Assembly: GCA_025453315.1 (NCBI GenBank)
Contig: JALOQQ010000052.1
Coordinates: 1 to 7,311, forward strand
DNA from: Planctomycetota bacterium
GTDB lineage: Bacteria; Patescibacteriota; Patescibacteriia; Patescibacteriales; UBA12465
Direction of reading: 5' to 3'
Length of the DNA stretch: 7,311 bases
Shown in pieces: positions 1-5,611 of this stretch. The notes under the pieces were generated by a model, which was not told where the DNA came from, searched no databases, and worked only from the letters and a program-made list of their open reading frames with translations. Both the position numbers and the translations under genes were made by a program. Within the stretch, counting starts at the first letter, position 1. Each line of letters starts with the position of its first letter.

Positions 1-22
1 ACTAGCGTCTTTAAAACATTAA

Positions 23-51
23 ATCATAACAATTCATCTAAAATAAGTCAA
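23..51 (-). promoter_or_regulatory. Leftward sigma70-type promoter for a gene outside the window
   Basis: Read on the minus strand, a -35 hexamer TTGACT (positions 51-46, 5 of 6 to consensus) is followed after exactly 17 bp by a -10 hexamer TATGAT (28-23, 5 of 6). Transcription would start near position 16 and leave the window to the left. The promoter sits back to back with the clpB promoter, so the two genes are divergent. The driven gene is not visible. AT-rich DNA produces chance hexamers, but this score with ideal spacing is better than background. Confidence 0.55.
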
Positions 52-73
52 TAAAAACCTTAAATAAAAACGA

Positions 74-105
74 TTGACATTTGTATTAAAATGCTTTACT
101 ATAAA
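74..105 (+). promoter_or_regulatory. Heat-shock gene promoter of clpB (housekeeping sigma type)
   Basis: A perfect -35 TTGACA lies at 74-79. A -10 TACTAT (97-102, 4 of 6) follows with a 17-bp spacer, overlapping an alternative TATAAA at 100-105 with a longer spacer. The start site would fall around 109-112, directly on the CIRCE operator, leaving a leader of about 95 nt before the ATG at 205. A housekeeping-type promoter combined with a repressor operator is the usual arrangement for HrcA-controlled genes, as opposed to a dedicated heat-shock sigma factor. Confidence 0.75.
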
Positions 106-106
106 A

Positions 107-133
107 TTAGCAGTCAAAAGATAAGAGTGCTAA
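107..133 (+). promoter_or_regulatory. CIRCE operator (HrcA binding site)
   Basis: The left arm TTAGCAGTC (107-115) and right arm GAGTGCTAA (125-133) are separated by a 9-bp spacer. The CIRCE consensus is TTAGCACTC-N9-GAGTGCTAA, so only one base differs (G at 113 instead of C) and the right arm is perfect. The element abuts the -10 box and covers the expected transcription start, the classical position for HrcA repression. HrcA holds chaperone genes off until heat or misfolded protein titrates its GroEL-dependent activity. This predicts an hrcA gene elsewhere in the genome; it is not in this window. Confidence 0.9.
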
Positions 134-184
134 ACTAATAAAAATTTACCACTCCCTCTTATAAAATAAAATATTAATAATTAT

Positions 185-196
185 TCCCTTTTGGGA
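185..196 (+). other. Small hairpin just before the clpB start
   Basis: TCCC-TTTT-GGGA forms a 4-bp stem with a 4-base loop ending 8 bases before the clpB ATG. The GGGA half is the only purine-rich block in ribosome-binding position and is a poor Shine-Dalgarno match, so if it does help initiation it would be tied up in this stem. The stem is short and may be chance. Confidence 0.25.
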
Positions 197-204
197 TATA
201 AAAT

Positions 205-2841
205 ATGTTTAATCAATTCACTAACAAATCACAAGAAGTAATCATTAATGCTCAAATTGTTGCCCAGGATTACGGACAAGCACAAATAGAACCGCTTCAT
301 CTTTTAACAGCCCTTATTCAACAAGATGAAAGTATGATTCTCCCTATTTTAGATAAACTTAAAGTCGATGTCGATGCGATTGAAGAACAAACTTTACAGG
401 AAATTAAAAAACTACCCAAGGTAGCTACTACTATTAATAACGGACCAATTAACGCTGTTCAAGGTAATAACGAAGCAGCCTTAGTTTTAGAGCGTTCTAA
501 AAAAGAAGCTGATCGCATGACGGATGAATTTATTTCTACTGAACACATTCTCTTAGCTTTAATTGGTGTTAAATCTAAAGCTCAAGAAATATTATTAAAA
601 TTTGGTGTAGATTATGAAAAAGTACAAAGTATTTTAAAAGAACTACGCGGCAAACAACGTATTACTGATCCAATTTCCGAAACACGTTATCGTGTTTTAG
701 AAAAATATACCACCAATTTAACCGAATTAGCCAAGCAACAAAAACTAGATCCAGTTATTGGCCGTGATAACGAAATTAGGCGCATCATGCAAGTACTTTT
801 ACGTCGTACGAAAAACAATCCGGTCTTAATCGGAGAGGCTGGTACTGGTAAAACTGCTATTATTGAGGGTCTGGCTCAACGCATTATTAGCGGTGATGTT
901 CCAGAAAATTTAAAAAATAAAGAAATTGTTAGTCTTGATCTTGGCTCCTTAATTGCAGGGGCTAAATTTCGTGGCGAATTTGAAGAAAGATTAAAAGCGG
1001 TAATAAAAGAATTAAAATCACAAGAAGGAAAAGTTATTCTTTTTATTGATGAAATACATACACTTGTAGGCGCTGGAGCTACTGAAGGCTCAATGGATGC
1101 TTCTAATATGTTAAAACCAGCTTTAGCCCGCGGTGAAATCAGAACTATTGGCGCCACCACCACTAAAGAATATCAAAAATATATTGAACGTGATGCCGCT
1201 TTAGAAAGAAGATTTCAGCCAATTTATGTTTCTGAGCCCAGTATTGAAGACACCGTCGCTATTTTAAGAGGTATAAAAGAAAAATACGAAGTACATCATG
1301 GTGTTCGTATTACCGACGACGCCTTAATCGCCGCCGCTGAGTTATCTAGTCGCTACATTTCCGATCGCTTCTTGCCAGATAAGGCCGTAGATTTAGTTGA
1401 TGAAGCTACTTCTTCCCTACGCATGGAGATTGATTCTATGCCCGAAGAATTGGATAAGTTAAAACGAGAAATAAAACGATTAGAAATTACTCGCGCCGGC
1501 ATGATTTCTACTGAACCAAAATCCACTAAATTAAAAAACATTAATAAGGAATTAATACAATTAAAAGAACAAGCTAATCAATTAGAGCTACACTGGAGCA
1601 ATGAAAAAGAAGTTATTTCTCAAATTAGAAATTTTAAAAAACAAATAGATGAATTGCGTATTAAAGCAGAAATTATTCAACGTCGTGGCGACGACTTAAC
1701 AGAAGTTGCCAAAATTAAATATGGCCAAATTCCAGAATTAGAAAAAGACGTTAAGAAAAAAGAAGAAGAATTAATGAAAATACAAAAGAAAGGACAACGT
1801 ATCTTAAAAGAAGAAGTTGATGAAGAAGATATTGCCAAAGTAGTAGCACGTTGGACCGGAATCCCTGTACAAAAAATGCTAGAAAGCGAAGCGGAAAAAT
1901 TATCTAAATTAGAAGAAGAATTGAAAACTTCGGTCGTTGGTCAAGACGAAGCTATTCAAGGAGTCGCTCGCGCTATTAGACGCAGTCGCGCTGGTATTAA
2001 TGAAGAAAAAAGACCAATTGGCTCTTTCCTTTTCGTTGGCCCAACTGGTGTTGGTAAGACTGAATTAGCTAAAACTTTAGCTCGCTTAATGTTTAATGAT
2101 GAAAATTCACTTATTCGTTTAGATATGAGTGAATTCATGGAAAAACATAGTGTCTCAAAACTTATTGGTTCACCTCCTGGTTATGTTGGCTATGAAGATA
2201 GCGGACAGTTAACTGAAAAAGTTAGACGTCGTCCTTATAGCGTTATTCTCTTTGATGAAATTGAAAAAGCTCATCCAGAAACCTTTAATATTTTATTACA
2301 GATACTAGATGATGGTCGTTTAACTGACTCTAAGGGCCGTGTAGTGAATTTTAAAAATACTATTATCATTATGACTTCTAATTTAGGCAATGAGGTCATT
2401 AAACAGTACTCTATTGGCTTTAATGAAGGTGCTAATGAAAATGAAGCTAAAGAAATTCATGAAAAAGAAATGAAAGAAAAAATTGATAAAGTTTTAAAAG
2501 AATATTTTAAATTAGAATTCTTAAATAGAATTGATGAAATTGTTGTCTTTAAATCGCTTAATCGTGAAGCTTTGGCTTCAATTGTAGACTTAGAGTTAGA
2601 AAAAGTAGAAAAAAGATTGATTAATAAAAACATTAAAATCCGTATTAACCAAAAGGTTAAAAAATTATTAGCGGAAAAAGGTTATGATTTAACCTTTGGC
2701 GCTAGGCCACTAAAACGCATTATTCAAACCATGATTTTAGATGAACTAGCCTGGGAAATAATTAATGGCAAAATAAAAGAAGGTGATAAAGTAAATATTG
2801 ATTTGGGAATAAAGAATGAAATCATGTTAAAAGTTAATTAA
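205..2841 (+). CDS. clpB: ClpB-type Hsp100 disaggregase carrying a ClpC-like IGF loop
   Basis: Cytosolic hexameric AAA+ unfoldase that threads aggregated proteins through its central pore. Domains seen in order: double Clp_N repeat (about 3-150); AAA-1 with Walker A GEAGTGKT (210-217), pore loop AKFRG (253-257, Phe255 where Tyr is usual), Walker B with D282/E283 and ERRFQ (334-338); a long coiled-coil M-domain (about 405-535) with the ClpB motif KYGQIPELEK and Tyr506, matching the DnaK-contact Tyr of E. coli ClpB; AAA-2 with Walker A GPTGVGKT (612-619), pore loop GYVGYE (659-664), Walker B D684/E685 and sensor-2 GARPLKR from 832. The 150 residues from DEATSS (399-404) to RWTGIP (549-554) equal E. 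coli ClpB as I recall it, and exceed the ClpC/ClpA linker. Oddly, residues 729-770 form a ClpC-length segment with IGF at 737-739, a ClpP-docking signature absent from ordinary ClpB. The gene is monocistronic, behind a CIRCE promoter and before a terminator. Annotation pipelines may call it ClpB, ClpC or 'Clp ATP-binding subunit'. Confidence 0.95.
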   Translation: MFNQFTNKSQEVIINAQIVAQDYGQAQIEPLHLLTALIQQDESMILPILDKLKVDVDAIEEQTLQEIKKLPKVATTINNGPINAVQGNNEAALVLERSKKEADRMTDEFISTEHILLALIGVKSKAQEILLKFGVDYEKVQSILKELRGKQRITDPISETRYRVLEKYTTNLTELAKQQKLDPVIGRDNEIRRIMQVLLRRTKNNPVLIGEAGTGKTAIIEGLAQRIISGDVPENLKNKEIVSLDLGSLIAGAKFRGEFEERLKAVIKELKSQEGKVILFIDEIHTLVGAGATEGSMDASNMLKPALARGEIRTIGATTTKEYQKYIERDAALERRFQPIYVSEPSIEDTVAILRGIKEKYEVHHGVRITDDALIAAAELSSRYISDRFLPDKAVDLVDEATSSLRMEIDSMPEELDKLKREIKRLEITRAGMISTEPKSTKLKNINKELIQLKEQANQLELHWSNEKEVISQIRNFKKQIDELRIKAEIIQRRGDDLTEVAKIKYGQIPELEKDVKKKEEELMKIQKKGQRILKEEVDEEDIAKVVARWTGIPVQKMLESEAEKLSKLEEELKTSVVGQDEAIQGVARAIRRSRAGINEEKRPIGSFLFVGPTGVGKTELAKTLARLMFNDENSLIRLDMSEFMEKHSVSKLIGSPPGYVGYEDSGQLTEKVRRRPYSVILFDEIEKAHPETFNILLQILDDGRLTDSKGRVVNFKNTIIIMTSNLGNEVIKQYSIGFNEGANENEAKEIHEKEMKEKIDKVLKEYFKLEFLNRIDEIVVFKSLNREALASIVDLELEKVEKRLINKNIKIRINQKVKKLLAEKGYDLTFGARPLKRIIQTMILDELAWEIINGKIKEGDKVNIDLGIKNEIMLKVN

Positions 2842-2877
2842 GTTAAAACTAATTAAAAACTTAATTCATAAAAAAAA

Positions 2878-2917
2878 TTAATCTAAATCACAGTCACTTA
2901 ATCTAAATCGCAATCAT
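2878..2917. repeat. Two-copy 20-bp tandem repeat upstream of the terminator
   Basis: Two adjacent 20-bp units (2878-2897 and 2898-2917) share the core TTAATCTAAATC and differ at only a few positions in the second half (CACAGTCAC against CGCAATCAT after TAAAT). A decayed third copy, TTAATAAAAATT, begins at 2919. The repeat lies between the clpB stop and its terminator, in the 3' untranslated region. It could be slippage-derived or a protein site; nothing assigns a function. Two copies are too few and too contiguous for CRISPR. Confidence 0.6.
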
Positions 2918-2934
2918 TTAATAAAAATTGAAAT

Positions 2935-2971
2935 AAAAAAAAGAAAGGACTTAGCGTAAGTCCTTTTTTTT
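2935..2971. terminator. Bidirectional intrinsic terminator between convergent genes
   Basis: A perfect 10-bp stem, AAAGGACTTA (2944-2953) and TAAGTCCTTT (2957-2966), closes a 3-base GCG loop. On the plus strand the T-run extends through 2971 (eight Ts from 2964), terminating clpB. On the minus strand the A-run at 2935-2942 becomes a U-tract, terminating the lipoprotein gene that stops at 2980. It is the clearest terminator in the window. Confidence 0.9.
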
Positions 2972-2979
2972 ATAATTTT

Positions 2980-3468
2980 TTATTGTTTTTTCTTTAAAAT
3001 AATTTCTCCTGAATAAGTAACTCTCAAATTGTCTTTATACTTTTCCAAGCTATTAAAATAATCTAAACCCAAAGCTTCGATAGTCTGTACTAAAGCATAA
3101 GACATTTTGGAGTTGTATTGAATCATTAGAACATAAATAGGTTTTTCTAATGGAATTTTAGCTCCTGTTTTAACGCTGGTCTTTTTAGGACCAATGTAAG
3201 AATCGTAAAAGTATACAAAGGTACTTTCTTGAGGATCATTAATTCTATAACCAACTGGAAAATCTGATAAATTTTCTAAAGAAACAATTGATTCTCTATT
3301 ATTAGAAGCTGGCGTAATAATAAAGTTAACATTACCCAATAAACCAACTTGAGCGGCAATGTTATAATTACCATCGCCATCAATGTCGTTTACGATTATT
3401 TCCTTCACCTCTTCTTTCTCGCAAGCTGTGAAAAAAAATAAAATTAATAAAAAAATAATATTTTTCAT
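2980..3468 (-). CDS. Probable lipoprotein of unknown function with a DxDGDG motif
   Basis: 162 residues from the ATG at 3468. The N-terminus is a short lysine then a hydrophobic stretch and FTAC with Cys16, a lipobox-like site: signal peptidase II cleavage and lipid anchoring are expected, followed by an acidic linker (EKEEVKE). Right after it, N27-D-I-D-G-D-G-N-Y-N36 resembles a calcium-binding EF-hand/dockerin-type loop, but only one copy is seen. The remaining ~120 residues are mixed alpha/beta in appearance and match no family I recognise. A TTG start seven codons upstream (3489) is possible but would overlap the preceding gene and put extra charged residues before the signal peptide, so the ATG is preferred. 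It lies 4 bp after the stop of the upstream gene, so the two are probably co-transcribed; the terminator at 2944-2966 ends the operon. Phe at the lipobox -3 position is slightly atypical. Confidence 0.7.
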   Translation of the reverse strand: MKNIIFLLILFFFTACEKEEVKEIIVNDIDGDGNYNIAAQVGLLGNVNFIITPASNNRESIVSLENLSDFPVGYRINDPQESTFVYFYDSYIGPKKTSVKTGAKIPLEKPIYVLMIQYNSKMSYALVQTIEALGLDYFNSLEKYKDNLRVTYSGEIILKKKQ

Positions 3469-3472
3469 TTTC

Positions 3473-3925
3473 TTATTCTTTAGGTTCAAGTTTGGAAAGC
3501 AAGAAAAAAAATTCTTGCCTTTCTTGTTCGTTAAGCGGCCGATTTCTTTCTAAACATTCAATCTTGATTTTTTTCATATCTCTAAAATGTGGATTTTCTT
3601 TATTTAATGAAAAATAATTAAATCCAAGAGTATCTGGAATATCGAAATAAAATTTAAACCTTTCAACTCCAGCCTGCGCTAATTCTGCAAAACCATCAGA
3701 CATAATTCCAACCAACTCTTTTAAAGAAGGGTACATATCGTCAGCAACACTAACACCTGAACCAGGAACACCATCCCAAAGAGCGCAGTCCATTTTTTTT
3801 GACATACCAATGAGACTTTGTTCATCTTTAATTGAGTCACTGTCAACCGAATAAACACCGTAAAGAGTACCGCTACTACTAATTCCAGCATAAATAAAAA
3901 CCGTAATTTCTTTAATATTTTCCAT
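3473..3925 (-). CDS. Hypothetical protein, first gene of a two-gene operon
   Basis: 150 residues from the ATG at 3925 (MENIKEITVF...). No signal peptide or membrane segment is visible, so it is probably cytosolic. The N-terminal stretch EITVFIYAGISSSGTLYGVYSV looks like a beta-hairpin-forming start, a Gly/Ser-rich WDGVPGSGVSV segment lies at 50-60, helices follow, and the C-terminus is highly charged. I recognise no family and assign no function. An in-frame ATG at 3952 would add nine residues, but the predicted promoter (-10 at 3975-3970) would then leave only about 10 nt of leader; the ATG at 3925 has AAAG just upstream. The gene is followed 4 bp later by the lipoprotein gene, which hints at a joint role, for example a cytosolic partner and an anchored partner; that is inference only. 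Confidence 0.65.
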   Translation of the reverse strand: MENIKEITVFIYAGISSSGTLYGVYSVDSDSIKDEQSLIGMSKKMDCALWDGVPGSGVSVADDMYPSLKELVGIMSDGFAELAQAGVERFKFYFDIPDTLGFNYFSLNKENPHFRDMKKIKIECLERNRPLNEQERQEFFFLLSKLEPKE

Positions 3926-3969
3926 TTCTTTAAAGATTAAATTGTTAAACATCGATTATGAATTATATT

Positions 3970-3998
3970 ATTTAATAATATTTTTACATTTCTGTCAA
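3970..3998 (-). promoter_or_regulatory. Promoter of the hypothetical/lipoprotein operon
   Basis: On the minus strand a perfect -35 TTGACA (3998-3993) is followed by a 17-bp spacer and -10 TTAAAT (3975-3970, 4 of 6). Transcription would start near 3963, giving a ~37-nt leader to the ATG at 3925. The -10 lies inside a perfect AT-only inverted repeat, ATATTATT-T-AATAATAT (3965-3981), which may be an operator or simply AT-richness. Confidence 0.5.
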
Positions 3999-4027
3999 TA
4001 TACAAAACAAATAAAATATATTATAAT
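3999..4027 (+). promoter_or_regulatory. Candidate promoter of the secreted-protein operon
   Basis: A perfect -10 TATAAT (4022-4027) is preceded at 17 bp by TATACA (3999-4004, 4 of 6 to the -35 consensus). Initiation would be near 4034, giving a leader of about 75 nt that includes the hairpin at 4057-4076. It lies back to back with the minus-strand operon promoter. Confidence 0.4.
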
Positions 4028-4056
4028 TAATCTTGACAAGATAATGTTTTTAAGAC

Positions 4057-4076
4057 ATCTGAAGCTTACTTCAGAT
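4057..4076 (+). other. Leader hairpin, possible attenuator
   Basis: ATCTGAAG (4057-4064) and CTTCAGAT (4069-4076) form a perfect 8-bp stem with loop CTTA, immediately followed by TTTTAAATTTT. This sits in the presumed 5' untranslated leader of the secreted-protein gene. The stem followed by a T-rich run resembles a weak intrinsic terminator or a leader-RNA stability element. The stem is only moderately GC-rich, so termination efficiency would be low. Confidence 0.4.
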
Positions 4077-4109
4077 TTTAAATTTTATACGATTAACGAA
4101 ATTTTTATT

Positions 4110-5597
4110 ATGATTAATGTTAAAAAAATTAGTATATCTTTACTTTTAGCTCTTTCTACCGGATTAATCCCTTTACAATATAGCCAGGCCCAACCAGAAG
4201 GCGTTGATCCTAAGTTCAATCCTAATAATATCATTAATGACGAAGAAATGCTTAATTATAAAAGCATGACTTTAGATGACATTCAAAAATTCTTAGAAAA
4301 TCATAATAGCTATTTAGCCACCTATTCAACAACTAGTGCTTATGGTAAAACCAAAAAAGCCTCAGAAATCATTTATGATGCCAGTTATAATAACTATGAT
4401 TGTGAAGGAGCTAACTTAGAAACCAATGCTACCGAAGAAGATCGCATAGCTAAATGTAAAAAAATAACTACCATAAACCCTAAATTTCTTTTAGTGCTTC
4501 TACAAAAAGAACAAAGTCTGATTGAAGAAGATGATCCTCGTCAAAGTCAATTAGACTGGGCCACGGGCTATGGTTGCCCTGATGGTTGGGTTTGTAATAG
4601 TTATTGGAAAGGATTTGGCAAACAAGTAAACAGCGCCGCCCTACAATTCTTGGCCTACTTAAAAGAACCGGGTCATTACCCTTATCAAAAAAATAAAACT
4701 TATACTATTAAAAATGCTTCTTCAGTGGTTAACGAAGACAGCACTCAAGTCACACCGGTAAATCAAGCTACTGCTTCACTTTATAACTACACTCCTCATG
4801 TTTATAATGGTAATTATAGCTTTTATAAACTTTGGAAAAGATATTTTCCATCTCGAAGCTATCCCAATGGTTCGTTATTAAAAGCCGAAGGAGAAACTGG
4901 AGTTTGGTTAATCCAAGATGGTAAAAAAAGACCATTTACCACTAAGATTGCCTTGATCTCACGTTTTGATGAACGTAAAGTAATAACGGTCTCTAAAACC
5001 ATTTTAGATTCTTTTGAAAAAGGAACTGCTATTAAATTTGCTAATTATTCATTAATCCGTTCTAGTAAAGGAGAAATCTTCTTATTGGTTGATGATAAAA
5101 AAAGAAAAATTATCGGTGATGCCGCTTTTAAAAAAATTGGCTTTAACCCGGAAGAAATTATGGATGCCAGTTCAGAAGACATAGCTAATTATATCTCTGG
5201 TATTGATATTACCAGCTCCTCGATTTACCCAGCTGGAGCCTTATTACAAAGCAAAAAAACCGGAGGTGTTTTCTGGGTTCAAGAAGCTACTAAAGCCCCT
5301 TTATTAGACAAGGTGCTTTTGAAAACTAAATTTAAAGACAAGAAAATTAAAGCGGTTGATGAAAAAGAATTAGAGCTTTATAAAAAAATAGAACCGGTTC
5401 TTTTTGGAGATGGTGAATTATTACGTTCAAATAACTCTTCAGCCGTTTACTTAATAGTAAATCAACAAAAAAGAGCTTTTAGTTCTGGGGAAATATTTGA
5501 AAAACTCGGCTATAAATGGGAAAATATTATTACTATTTCACCACAATTACTTTCTCTTTATGCTAATGGTGATCCAATTAACGACAGCGCTCTTTAA
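4110..5597 (+). CDS. Secreted lysozyme-fold protein with four C-terminal repeats
   Basis: 495 residues from the ATG at 4110. An N-terminal signal peptide (KK, then hydrophobic core 8-21, predicted cleavage after SQA at 27) sends it outside the membrane. Residues about 45-247 carry a pattern I associate with lysozyme/transglycosylase-like secreted proteins of CPR and Actinobacteria: INPKFLLVLLQKEQSLI with candidate catalytic Glu134, ATGYGCPDGWVC, GFGKQVNSAALQF and a closing YTPHVYNGNYSFYKLWKRYF. Four cysteines (98, 116, 156, 162) could form two disulfides, fitting export. The C-terminal half has four repeats starting near 254, 313, 376 and 435, each with a G-x-LL-(K/R/Q) opening and a (V/I)-aromatic-L-I-x-x-x-x-K-R-x-F/I core; these may bind wall or surface polymer. 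The family role is probably peptidoglycan remodelling or cell-surface interaction, but enzymatic activity is not proven by sequence. The open frame extends 56 codons upstream, but that segment lacks signal-peptide logic and overlaps the divergent gene. The dioxygenase-like gene follows after 14 bp, so they may be co-transcribed. Confidence 0.8.
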   Translation: MINVKKISISLLLALSTGLIPLQYSQAQPEGVDPKFNPNNIINDEEMLNYKSMTLDDIQKFLENHNSYLATYSTTSAYGKTKKASEIIYDASYNNYDCEGANLETNATEEDRIAKCKKITTINPKFLLVLLQKEQSLIEEDDPRQSQLDWATGYGCPDGWVCNSYWKGFGKQVNSAALQFLAYLKEPGHYPYQKNKTYTIKNASSVVNEDSTQVTPVNQATASLYNYTPHVYNGNYSFYKLWKRYFPSRSYPNGSLLKAEGETGVWLIQDGKKRPFTTKIALISRFDERKVITVSKTILDSFEKGTAIKFANYSLIRSSKGEIFLLVDDKKRKIIGDAAFKKIGFNPEEIMDASSEDIANYISGIDITSSSIYPAGALLQSKKTGGVFWVQEATKAPLLDKVLLKTKFKDKKIKAVDEKELELYKKIEPVLFGDGELLRSNNSSAVYLIVNQQKRAFSSGEIFEKLGYKWENIITISPQLLSLYANGDPINDSAL

Positions 5598-5611
5598 TTC
5601 TAATTAATTTT

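Noticed and set aside
876..2138. Minus-strand open frames inside clpB (876-1163, 1353-1541, 1956-2138)
   Set aside because: They lie entirely opposite strongly conserved clpB codons, have no recognisable domains and are explained as antisense shadows.
2878..2917. Possible CRISPR array
   Set aside because: Two contiguous 20-bp units without spacers, and no cas genes nearby.
3469..3489. TTG start for the lipoprotein at 3489
   Set aside because: It overlaps the upstream stop by 17 bp and adds seven mostly polar residues before the signal sequence; the ATG at 3468 is cleaner.
4033..4038. Perfect TTGACA as a -35 for the secreted-protein gene
   Set aside because: No acceptable -10 lies 16-18 bp downstream; that position falls in the leader hairpin. 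The TATAAT at 4022-4027 is the better anchor.
3942..4109. 56-residue N-terminal extension of the secreted protein from an ATG at 3942
   Set aside because: It would overlap the divergent gene's start region, run through both promoters and the leader hairpin, and place the obvious signal peptide internally. The ATG at 4110 begins a standard signal peptide.
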